22,720 bases of DNA from Clostridia bacterium (GTDB lineage: Bacteria; Bacillota; Clostridia; Christensenellales; Borkfalkiaceae): assembly GCA_900769545.1 (NCBI GenBank), contig CAAGGZ010000126.1, positions 1-22,720 of the forward strand. The letters are read 5' to 3'. Below the pieces are notes generated by a model that made no database searches, was not told where the DNA came from, and saw only the letters and a program-made list of their open reading frames with translations. Within the stretch, counting starts at the first letter, position 1, and every line of letters starts with the position of its first letter. Of this stretch, positions 1 through 9,000 are shown in pieces. A program made the position numbers and the translations under genes.

Positions 1-1
1 T

Positions 2-3000
2 ACGGCGGGTACGGTATACGATCAGGACGGTTTGCCTTACTCTCCCAGAAAACAGGGCGCAGGCGTGGCAAAGCTTGAAAATATCGTAGGTGAAAATAAG
101 ACATCGGCTTACCTTTCCACGGACGTGGAGGAAAACGATTACCGTCCGAAGTTGGAAATCGGCGACGACCCCGATAGAACGGGCGTTTACGAGATGAGCT
201 TTAACGTTACCAACTTTGGTAATAAGACGTTGAAATTCTCTACCGATTATGAATGTATGACGGAAACGTTGGCGGCCGATAAGCTTGCAGTCAGCGAACA
301 GGCGTACCTTCTTGACGACAACGCGGCGGTGTGGGAAGTAAACGGTAAAAGATGTGTAGGCAGCTTTAACGTAGAAGCCAATACGACGGTTGAAATTTCC
401 GTAAAGATTGAGCTTTCCGACAAGGAGAAGTCCTACATTGACAAGAGCTTTAAAAACGGTATGTACGTGGAAGGCTTCTTAAAGCTTGTTTCCGAAAGTG
501 AACAGCAATGCGACCTTTCCATTCCTTTCTTGGGCTTCTACGGAAATTGGGAAGACGCTCCTATGCTTGACTACTCTGCTTTTGAAGTAGCGGAATCCGA
601 GCAGGACGGCTCGATTAAAGAAGAAGAAAAGATTAAGGAAAGCGTTTGGGCAACGTTGCCTTATTCCACCTATTACAATGAAAAATATATCCTGCCTATG
701 GGCGGTTACGTATATTTGCTTCCCGATGACGAAGAGCCTATGTACGTAGACGAAGACCATTGCGCAGTATCCCGTTACAACGAATACTACGGCGAAGGGA
801 ATGCGGAAAACTACATGACTTCGACGGGTATTAAAGCCTTGTATGCAGGGTTGCTCCGTAACGCGCGTCTTGTAAAATACAAGATGTACAACGTGGAAAC
901 GGGCGAGCTGATTCTCGAGGACGAAGTAAACCGCGTAGGGAAAGCGTACACGGGCGGCGGCTCGGCAGTGCCTGCCAACGTAGAGCTTAACCTCAATACC
1001 GAGCTGTACGGTTTGGTGGCAAACGGGCAGTATAGAATGGATTTCGAGTTCTTTATGGATACGCCCGAAGAGGGGGAAGTTGCTCCTGAAGAGAACACGT
1101 TCTCGTTCTCGTTTACGGTAGACTACGAAGCGCCTATTTTGGAAAATGCGCGCGTTCGCTACTACAACTACAAGGACGGCAATAAAGAAAAACAGCGTAT
1201 TTATCTCGATTTGGATATTTACGATAACCATTATCCGCAGGCGTTGATGCTTTGCTATCCCACGGTGAATGCGCAAGGTGAAACGGTATTGCAGCTTGCA
1301 ACCGATTATCCTATTCCCGTTCGTGACGCAAAGAAGAACACGACGAATACCGTTTCGGTAGAAATTACGGATATTTACGAATATATTTGCGAAACGTACG
1401 GCAATCAGATTTACGTACAGATGGACGACTATGCAGTAAATAGCTGTTTGTACAGAATCGAGCTTAGCAAAGCAAACAACAGCGTAATGCCCGAGGGAAA
1501 TGAATTTGAGCTTGCGGCAGGTGAAGACAATCTTTCGCTGGATATTTACGAAACGCATAAAGTTGCGCTTGCATTCGGCGAATCTTACGCAGGCGAAGCG
1601 GATTTATCCAACTTCCTTTGGACATCCAAAAATCCTGGAATTGCAGACGTAAAGAACGGTGAAATCGTCGGTATCGCTGCGGGTACGACGCAGATTATCG
1701 TCAGCAACCGAAAAGGTGTTTCACGTGCAATTACTGTGACGGTTTCCAATACGCAGTATTCGAAACTGCCAGCAGTGCCTTCCATTTCGTTTGGTATTAT
1801 TAAGACGCAGTACGACGCGCTTACAAAGGCGGAAGGAACGGTTGAAGTCAAAGCCGGCGAAGAATTTAAGTTAGAGATTATGCCCGATCCTTGGTATCAT
1901 CCTATGAACGATATGAAGTTCGTTTGGGAGACGTCCAACGCTTCGGTGGCGACGGTAGATAATAACGGAAACGTCAAGACCTTGAAGAAAGGTACGGCAA
2001 TCGTTACGGCAACCGTGTACAAGAAAGTCGGCGCAGATAAATGGGAAAAGACCTTATACTCGGCAACGGTTATTCTCCGTGTACAGAACGAGTTCACGGT
2101 TAGCAACTATACGCTCACCGATTACAACGGCGTGGGCGGCGAAGTGGTTATTCCGACCGATATGAACATTTGGTATATCGGCGAAGAAGCATTCAAGGAT
2201 AACAACAACATCACGAAAATCGTTATTCCCGAATCGGTTATGCAAATCAATCCAAGAGCTTTTGCAAACTGTACCGCTCTTGAGGAAGTGTATTTCGTTT
2301 CTGACGAAAAACAACCCATCGCTACGGCGAAACTGACCTTGATTTACGAGCAGGCGTTTGAAGGCTGTATCAACCTTAGAAAGATTGATTTCAGCAACGT
2401 GAAAACGATTACGATTGCGGCAGATTGCTTCTCGGGTTGTGTAAATCTTTCCGAAGTAGTGGATATGCCCAGTATCGGTACGATGCACCATAGGGCGTTT
2501 GCAGGAACAGCTCTTCAAAGTGTAGACCTTACGGGCTTACACATGAGCGGCGACAACGTATTCGAGGGTTGTATCAAGCTCACGAGCGTGACAACGGGTA
2601 AGTTTACGGCAATCGGCAATTATATGTTTAAGGATTGTACGGAACTTCGCGATATTATTACGTTGAATACGCCAAAGATTGGCAACGGCGCATTCTCGGG
2701 GTGCGTAAACCTCAAAGGAGTGCGGTTAAATTCCGCTAAAGGCGACAATCTCAGTTTTGATATTGGAGCAAGCGCATTTGAATATTGCGGCGCGAACGTA
2801 GGAAGCTTTACAGTCAATCTAAATGGGCAAACCGTTCGTTCTATCGGCGATAGAGCGTTTGCAGGTTCTGCGTTGAAGACGTTGGGGACGCTTTCGGGCT
2901 TGAAGAATATCGGTACAGACGTATTTGTCGGTACGGACGTAAAAGAGCTTGTTATTACCGATACAACGGACTTGGAAGCATTGCGAGTTTCGGGTATTCC

Positions 3001-5422
3001 TTTCAAGGGGATAGAACTCAAGGTTAGCGGTGCGTCCAAGAAGTATGCGATTGACAAAGGTATACTTTATAATAAGGCGAAGACGAAGGTCTTGTTTGTC
3101 AATCAATCGGTAAACGGCGCGGTAGTATTAGCGGATACCGTTAAGGAAATCGGCGCGTATGCGTTTGCGGGCAGCAACGTGACGGAGCTTACGTTGTCTC
3201 CTAACGTGGTTGCGTTTGGCGAGGGCGCATTTGCAAATTCCAAGCTTCGTAAAATTGATTTCAACGGCGCAAAATTGACGGAAATTCCAGCAAATGCTTT
3301 TGCGAACAGTATGCTGAAAGAGATTGCTTTGCCGCTTACGGTAACGAAGCTCGGCGAAGAAGCGTTTGCAAATTCCGCATTGTCTGCGTTTAGAGGCGAC
3401 GGTTTGAAAGAAATTGCCAACCGCGCGTTTGCAGGCTGTAAAGCGTTGCAGGAAATCAACCTTGCCGACGGCATTGAAAAGATGGGGGCAAGCGTATTTG
3501 CCGATTGCTCCGCATTGAAGAAAGTGACGTTGCCTTCGTTGCAAGAGCTTGGCGATGAGACGTTTATCGGCGCAACGAGCTTGACAGAGGTACATTTCGG
3601 CTCAAAAGCAAGCGTTACGGGTAACTGGACGTTTATGAACAGCTCCGTTAAGACGGTGACGCTCGGCGAATATGTGACGACGCTTGGCGATGGCTTATTC
3701 TACGGCGTGTCTGCGTTGACGGAAATTGCTCTTCCCGACAGTGTGATAAAGATTGGAGAATACGCATTTGCGGATTGTAAAAATCTTAAAACGGTAGAAG
3801 GCATCGAAAGAGTGCAAGAATTTGCGGCGTATTCCTTCTATAATAGCGGTTTAAAGGAATTGGAGCTTCGCTCTGCAAGAATTATTGGCGCGGCGGCATT
3901 TGCAGTCGTTTCGGAAAATAATGGAAATGTTTCTTCGTATACGTCTATCAATATTCCTACGGTGGAAGTTATTGGCGAATACGCATTCTATAACGGCAAT
4001 ATGGCTACCGTCAAGTTGACGTCCAGCGTAAAAGAAATCGGCTTTGGCGCTTTTGCTTCGGCAAAGAATTTGAAGACGATTCGCGTAGAATATAACAACT
4101 TATTCTTTACGGAAAATAACGTATTGTACCGTTATATCGATAAGGAAGCAAATACCTATGAATTGGTTTGCTATCCCGCGGCAAGAACGACGGTAGCGGA
4201 GGGCGGTCTCAAAGTATACGCCATCAAGGAAGGTACCGTTCGTATTATGGCTTGCGCCTTCTACGAATTGAACGACAAGGTGCTTGATAAAGTTATTATT
4301 CCTTACAGCGTAAACGCTATAGGCGACCTCGCGTTCTATGACAGCGGCGTAACGGAATACGTATTTGAGAGCATTCAGGCTCCCGTATTGGAAAGCATTT
4401 ACCGTCAAGAAGTTGCAGAGCTTATCAAAGCGCAGGCAACGGAAACGACAGCGGCGTTCTATAAGGGCTACTATTACGCAAACTTTGAAACGGAACTGTA
4501 CAACTACACCAAGTACGGCGCGGAAACGAGCAATTTGGTAATGTACTATCCCGAAAACGGCGTAGGGTATAATAACCATATTTACAGCTTGTATTTCGGT
4601 GAAAAACATTCGTTAGGGGTTTTGTTGGAAGACAGCACGCGTGAATGTATTGCGCTGATTGACAGTATGCCTTCGGCTGAAGAGATAAAAGGCTGGTTAG
4701 ATCTTCCCGTAAACGAAAAGAATACGGCGATGGTCAACAGCTTCTCTGAAACTGTAAAAGCAGCGAGACAGTATTACAATAACGCAAGCAAGAATGCAGA
4801 GCAGTTTGCATTCGTTTCCGAAGAAATCGAACAGAAGTTGCTTCAGGTGGAAACGGAGCTTCGTGCGGTAAAAGAATATTTCAATATTCCTATTCATATA
4901 GCTTCGTTGGAAGTTGCGGCAGAAAGCGCGCACAAAAAGCAGTATCTTGTCGGTAGCGTATTCAATATGACTGGACTTGTTGTAACGGTGATTTACGACG
5001 ACTTCTCGACCGAAACGCTTGACGCTTCGCAGTTGACGTTGTTGAACACGAATAAGTTGACAAAATATGACAGATTTGTTACGGTAGAATACGCAGGAAA
5101 TACGGTAGCAGTTGAAATTACGGTAACGGATCCCAACGAACAGCCTCCTGTGGACTCGTCTGTGGGTTCAACTAGCAGCAACAGCGCGGCGGAAGGAAGC
5201 TCTGTAAAGAATATTGCCTTAATTATAATGGGCTCGATTTTGTTGCTTGTCGGCGGATTCGGCGTTTGGATGCTTTATAAGAGAAGAGCTGTCTTTGTTG
5301 GAGACGACGAAGAATATGAAGACTCTGAAGAAACGGAAAACGGCGAAGTGGAGTACGAGGAAGATTCGACATACGAAGAGGTTGAGGAGTATGAAGAATC
5401 TTTTGAGGATGACGTAGAATAA
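2..5422 (+). CDS. Cell-envelope subtilisin-like protease fused to BspA-type leucine-rich repeats (C-terminal part)
   Basis: The frame is open from base 2, so the true start and the S8 catalytic domain lie upstream. The first visible segment, SPRKQGAG near base 41, is the conserved motif that closes the protease domain in C5a-peptidase/lactocepin enzymes. Next comes their Fn3-like domain, with the hallmark NGMYVEGF and FLGFYGNW (bases about 458-550). Two Big_2-type Ig domains follow (about 1540-1770 and 1830-2080), then about 27 BspA-like repeats of the form GxxAFxxC/S (about 2100-4380), and another Ig-like domain (about 4905-5130). A single membrane helix (about 5210-5280) precedes a strongly acidic tail of about 40 residues. 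There is no LPxTG sorting signal. The protein is probably a surface protease held by its C-terminal helix, with the repeats as a binding stalk. Loss of the N-terminus is due to the window edge. Confidence 0.88.
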   Translation, partial: TAGTVYDQDGLPYSPRKQGAGVAKLENIVGENKTSAYLSTDVEENDYRPKLEIGDDPDRTGVYEMSFNVTNFGNKTLKFSTDYECMTETLAADKLAVSEQAYLLDDNAAVWEVNGKRCVGSFNVEANTTVEISVKIELSDKEKSYIDKSFKNGMYVEGFLKLVSESEQQCDLSIPFLGFYGNWEDAPMLDYSAFEVAESEQDGSIKEEEKIKESVWATLPYSTYYNEKYILPMGGYVYLLPDDEEPMYVDEDHCAVSRYNEYYGEGNAENYMTSTGIKALYAGLLRNARLVKYKMYNVETGELILEDEVNRVGKAYTGGGSAVPANVELNLNTELYGLVANGQYRMDFEFFMDTPEEGEVAPEENTFSFSFTVDYEAPILENARVRYYNYKDGNKEKQRIYLDLDIYDNHYPQALMLCYPTVNAQGETVLQLATDYPIPVRDAKKNTTNTVSVEITDIYEYICETYGNQIYVQMDDYAVNSCLYRIELSKANNSVMPEGNEFELAAGEDNLSLDIYETHKVALAFGESYAGEADLSNFLWTSKNPGIADVKNGEIVGIAAGTTQIIVSNRKGVSRAITVTVSNTQYSKLPAVPSISFGIIKTQYDALTKAEGTVEVKAGEEFKLEIMPDPWYHPMNDMKFVWETSNASVATVDNNGNVKTLKKGTAIVTATVYKKVGADKWEKTLYSATVILRVQNEFTVSNYTLTDYNGVGGEVVIPTDMNIWYIGEEAFKDNNNITKIVIPESVMQINPRAFANCTALEEVYFVSDEKQPIATAKLTLIYEQAFEGCINLRKIDFSNVKTITIAADCFSGCVNLSEVVDMPSIGTMHHRAFAGTALQSVDLTGLHMSGDNVFEGCIKLTSVTTGKFTAIGNYMFKDCTELRDIITLNTPKIGNGAFSGCVNLKGVRLNSAKGDNLSFDIGASAFEYCGANVGSFTVNLNGQTVRSIGDRAFAGSALKTLGTLSGLKNIGTDVFVGTDVKELVITDTTDLEALRVSGIPFKGIELKVSGASKKYAIDKGILYNKAKTKVLFVNQSVNGAVVLADTVKEIGAYAFAGSNVTELTLSPNVVAFGEGAFANSKLRKIDFNGAKLTEIPANAFANSMLKEIALPLTVTKLGEEAFANSALSAFRGDGLKEIANRAFAGCKALQEINLADGIEKMGASVFADCSALKKVTLPSLQELGDETFIGATSLTEVHFGSKASVTGNWTFMNSSVKTVTLGEYVTTLGDGLFYGVSALTEIALPDSVIKIGEYAFADCKNLKTVEGIERVQEFAAYSFYNSGLKELELRSARIIGAAAFAVVSENNGNVSSYTSINIPTVEVIGEYAFYNGNMATVKLTSSVKEIGFGAFASAKNLKTIRVEYNNLFFTENNVLYRYIDKEANTYELVCYPAARTTVAEGGLKVYAIKEGTVRIMACAFYELNDKVLDKVIIPYSVNAIGDLAFYDSGVTEYVFESIQAPVLESIYRQEVAELIKAQATETTAAFYKGYYYANFETELYNYTKYGAETSNLVMYYPENGVGYNNHIYSLYFGEKHSLGVLLEDSTRECIALIDSMPSAEEIKGWLDLPVNEKNTAMVNSFSETVKAARQYYNNASKNAEQFAFVSEEIEQKLLQVETELRAVKEYFNIPIHIASLEVAAESAHKKQYLVGSVFNMTGLVVTVIYDDFSTETLDASQLTLLNTNKLTKYDRFVTVEYAGNTVAVEITVTDPNEQPPVDSSVGSTSSNSAAEGSSVKNIALIIMGSILLLVGGFGVWMLYKRRAVFVGDDEEYEDSEETENGEVEYEEDSTYEEVEEYEESFEDDVE

Positions 5423-5431
5423 TAAAAAAAA

Positions 5432-5459
5432 CGAAGCGGACGGTAATCCGCCCGCTTCG
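5432..5459 (-). terminator. Hairpin with T-tract polarity on the minus strand
   Basis: A 12-pair stem with one A.C mismatch encloses a TAAT loop. Its left arm starts CGAAGCGG and its right arm ends CCGCTTCG. Eight A residues (5424-5431) lie on the left, giving a run of eight T on the minus strand. The right side is A-rich, so no T-tract follows on the plus strand. As an intrinsic terminator it therefore faces leftward (antisense) transcription, although both flanking genes run rightward. It may still act as a 3'-end stabiliser for the protease mRNA. Confidence 0.6.
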
Positions 5460-5490
5460 AAAAATTAAAAAAACAAGGTAGGGAACGTTT

Positions 5491-5916
5491 ATGAAATGGT
5501 TGAAAAAATTATTTAAGAAAAAAGAAAAAGCGGTTGAGCCTGTAAAAGAAGAGTTGGAACCTATTGCAGTAGAAGAACAGCCTGCTCCCCCTGCGGAAAT
5601 TGTCCGTGAAAAGCAATTTGTTGTAAATTGCCCCAGATGCGGCGCCGCAGTAAAGGTGTCGGGTACGGCTTCTGCATATCTTTGCGGCGCTTGCAGACAG
5701 ATTTTCCGCGTTCGTATCGAAGCAAAGATGGTAAAAGACCTCTCGGCTGCAGATTTGCAACAAATGGAAGAATCTGCTTCGGTAGAAGAATCTATGCCTG
5801 CTGAAGAAATTCCTGCGCCTATTTCCGCGCCTGCGCCCGTAGTGGAAGAGGAAATCATTGCGGAAGAAAATGAAGAAATTGTGGAAGTTGTTGAAGAAGA
5901 AACAACCCAAGCGTAA
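5491..5916 (+). CDS. Small zinc-ribbon protein with basic N-terminus and acidic C-terminus
   Basis: This 141-residue protein has a Lys-rich start (residues 1-13). A central zinc ribbon carries two CxxC knuckles (C47/C50 and C65/C68). The low-complexity C-terminal half (about 80-141) is rich in Glu, Pro and Ala. There is no signal peptide or convincing transmembrane helix, so it is probably cytoplasmic and may touch the membrane through its basic N-terminus. The start ATG has an AGGTAGGG site 7 nt upstream. It lies 68 nt after the protease gene in the same direction, with no terminator of the right polarity between them, so co-transcription is likely. The ribbon resembles those of many small regulatory or adaptor proteins. 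No specific function can be assigned. Confidence 0.8.
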   Translation: MKWLKKLFKKKEKAVEPVKEELEPIAVEEQPAPPAEIVREKQFVVNCPRCGAAVKVSGTASAYLCGACRQIFRVRIEAKMVKDLSAADLQQMEESASVEESMPAEEIPAPISAPAPVVEEEIIAEENEEIVEVVEEETTQA

Positions 5917-5929
5917 TTTAAGCGAAAAG

Positions 5930-5969
5930 AAAAAGCTCCGTTTAAGTTTGTCTTAAGCGGAGCTTTTTT
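5930..5969. terminator. Bidirectional intrinsic terminator
   Basis: The left arm begins AAAAAGCTCCG and the right arm ends CGGAGCTTTTTT, forming a stem of about 17 pairs with one G.T pair. A run of T follows on the plus strand and a run of T on the minus strand comes from the 5' A residues. It ends the rightward zinc-ribbon transcript and serves as a second stop for the leftward 1415-residue lipoprotein gene. Confidence 0.9.
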
Positions 5970-5979
5970 GTGTATAAAA

Positions 5980-6017
5980 TCAGCCCGATTTGCAAGATTG
6001 CAAATCGGGCTGATACT
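5980..6017 (-). terminator. Intrinsic terminator of the GLUG lipoprotein gene
   Basis: A perfect stem of at least 13 pairs (TCAGCCCGATTTG at 5980-5992 against 6001-6013) lies 17 nt beyond the stop codon of the leftward gene. On the minus strand it is followed by ATTTTATAC, a moderate T-tract. Together with the hairpin at 5930-5969 it makes a tandem stop between convergent genes. Confidence 0.8.
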
Positions 6018-6029
6018 TTTATCAAGTTA

Positions 6030-9000
6030 TTATACAATATCTGCTGCAGGGGTCATAGACAGCGTAATATTGCTTGCGTCGCGGTAATCGAGCACCGCGT
6101 CGTAAACGGCGCCGGTATCTTTATCTGTCAAGACAAGCGTTGCCGTGTTGTTGCTGTTAAACGAAGTAATCTTGTACGAGTATTCTTTACCGTTGTCAGC
6201 GCTCAGCGTACCTTCTTCTCCGTTGATATTCATACCGTTGAATACGTACGTCACGCCGTTGTCGTCTTTTGCTTCCGTGAGATACAATGCGTCAACTTCG
6301 GTACGAAGGATTGCCTTATCGCCTTGCGTATAAGCATTTCTATCCGATAAATTCGTGGTAAAATCAATTTTGTAGTATATCGTCTTACCGCCGAGTAAAG
6401 ATTGCGACCACATAATGATGCCGTCTTCTTTTACGGTGTAATAATACAACGTGGAGTCTTTCCCTTGCGAAATTTTCGCTACGCCGTTTGCGTAGATACT
6501 GCTTACGCCGTCAAAAGCAATGGTTCTGTTCGAATCACGGTTATACACCCACTCGCCGAACAAATCGTTCGCTCTCGTACATACCTGATATTCTCCCGAA
6601 TAGAGGTTGGTATACTGCGAAACAACAAGATTATCTTTATCGATGTTGTATACGTAGTAAGTGATAGGCATATTTTCATCAACATAACGGAAGGTGAGCA
6701 TAGAAGGATCGATATAGGTGAGTTCTACGTCAAAGCCCTTGAACGTTGCGGATACATTGCCTGTCAAATCGGTAGGGCCGATGGAGAAGAGCGCAAATTC
6801 GCCGTTGATTGCCCAATCGCCCATAAGCTCGTTACTGATATACAATTCGTATACCGTTTCGCCAATTGTCAAAGTATAGAATTTTTCTTCTTTGACAATA
6901 TTGCCGACTTTAACGTCTTCAGTATACACAAGGTATTCGCCGTCAACGTTGCGATAGGAATATTTATCCTTGTTCACCGTGAAGCTACCGCCGTTCAAAA
7001 GAGCGCTCTTTCCGTCGAAGAGGAACACGTTGCCGTCCAAGTCCACAAACTCTGTGTTTGCGAAAATGTCTTTGCGTTCAAATTCGGTCATTTTTTCGCC
7101 GTCGCTGATATAAACGACTTTCAAATCTTCGTCGTAGGTGAGCGTATACAGTGTTCCGTTGTAAGCAAATTCGCCTGTCAAAGTGGAATCTTTTAACGTG
7201 TAGGTTACGTGGACGTCTTTGTCATTGATACGGATTTTACCGCCGTTTCCGTAATAACCTGTTGAGAGACCGTTTCCGTCAAAGTCAATCGTTTCAAATA
7301 TTTTGTTGTTGCTGATCCATTCGCCGCTGTAATCATCGGTAACAGAGAAATAGCTTCCGATATACGTTGCCGTCATAGGATCGTAAACAACTGCGCTGAG
7401 CATATTGTAATCCAACATATAGGTGAAGTAACCGAAGATAACGGTGTCTGCGGTGAACGCTATCAAATAGTTCTCCGTTTCGCTCCATTCATAGGTGAGG
7501 GGGAAGCTCAAACCGTTGCTAAAGTCCGCAACGCCTGTGCCGAGTCCTTCTGCGTTAAGCCCATTGAATGTAATCGTGATGCCGTTGCTTACCCATACGC
7601 CCGTGTAGCTACCGTTTCGGTAATATACCTGCGTTGTTCCCTTTCCTGAAACCTCCATAAATCCGTCGCTGTTCAACGTTACGATGTAACCGTTGTCAAG
7701 GGTCAGCTTAGAACCGTCTGCGCTCACTTTATACGTGCCGCTCTGTTTGTCTAAGAAGATTTCCTTTGCCGCGCCGTAGTAGGAGCGTTCGTAACCGCTG
7801 TAAGAATAGCTCCAGTTGCCTTTCCCGTCGAAGACAAAGTTCTTGTTTACGGTTGCGGATTTCTGCCAAGCGCCTTTGAATTGATCGTATTCTTTTAAGG
7901 ACGATTTATCAAGTTGCGCAGTTGAGCCGTTCTCGAAAGTGAGGTTGATTTTATTGGAATCCACAACGTAGGAAAACTTTTTAGGAGCGGCATTTTTCTC
8001 GGTAACCGTTCCGTTAAAGCCGTAGAAGTTATATTCCTTGTCGGCAATATAGTAACTGCCGCGAAGGACGTTTTTGCTTGCGATAAGCGGTTTGTCCTCT
8101 GTAAAATATACGTTGTCGTACATTTCCAACGTATCGCCGTTGACCGTTACCATAAAATCATAGAACGCATAACGGTTTATGTCGAAATTGGGGTCGGATT
8201 CGGTATCCGTTACGTCCAATACGATGGGTTCGGTATAATATCTTGCTAAACGAGCCGCTTCAATGATGATATTTTTACCGTCGTAGAGGTAGTTGGTCGT
8301 TCTCCTGTCTGCGCCGTCCGTATACGTTACCTGACCGTTTTTATCAAAGCTCAAGGTGATGGGCTTATCCGAATGTTCAGGCGTCACCGTATATTCCCCG
8401 AGGATAGGGGTGGGGTCGGCAAAGGCAACGTACAGTGTAATGTCCCCGGTTGCCAAATAGGAATAGGGCATCTTTTGCGTACAATCGCTATCTAAATAGT
8501 AGCCGTAGGAAAGATAACCGTTGTCTGCCTGATAGTAGAAGTCCAAGCTTCCCGTTGCAAACGCTTCGCCAATCGTTACGTAGCTGTCTTCGGCGGCGTT
8601 GAGATAATCCAATGTCAACTCGTTAGAGCCGTTTACCTTTACGACAACTTTTTCCCCCTCTTCATTTTTACCGACGTATTTTCTCGTCAACGTTGTAGTA
8701 GTGGCGACGTCTGTGGGCTCGTAATTGATGGTGGGATATTTACCGTTTTGAAGAATCCAGTTATAATCTCTCCAATCGAGCTTTTTGGCAAGCTCTACTA
8801 TTTTAGACGCGTCGTTTGCCTGGTGGTTATTAAAGCTCACATATTTTGCGGAGGAAGCGAGGGCTGTGCCTGCTTCATAGCCGTCTGCAACGTCAGGCGC
8901 GGTGATTTCATAATTTTTTTCCTCTGCCGCATACGCATACGTAGTTCCCATAAACAAGCTGTCGTTTACAATGGTATCGTTTTCGGCAAAGCCTACGAGA

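Noticed and set aside
479..1558. Long reading frame on the minus strand inside the subtilisin gene
   Set aside because: It lies antisense to a clearly homologous gene, has low-complexity Val/Ile/Phe/Arg content and no ribosome binding site. It results from codon bias.
5509..5910. Minus-strand Phe/Arg-rich frame opposite the zinc-ribbon gene
   Set aside because: It is the antisense of a Glu/Lys-rich coding sequence and has no initiation site.
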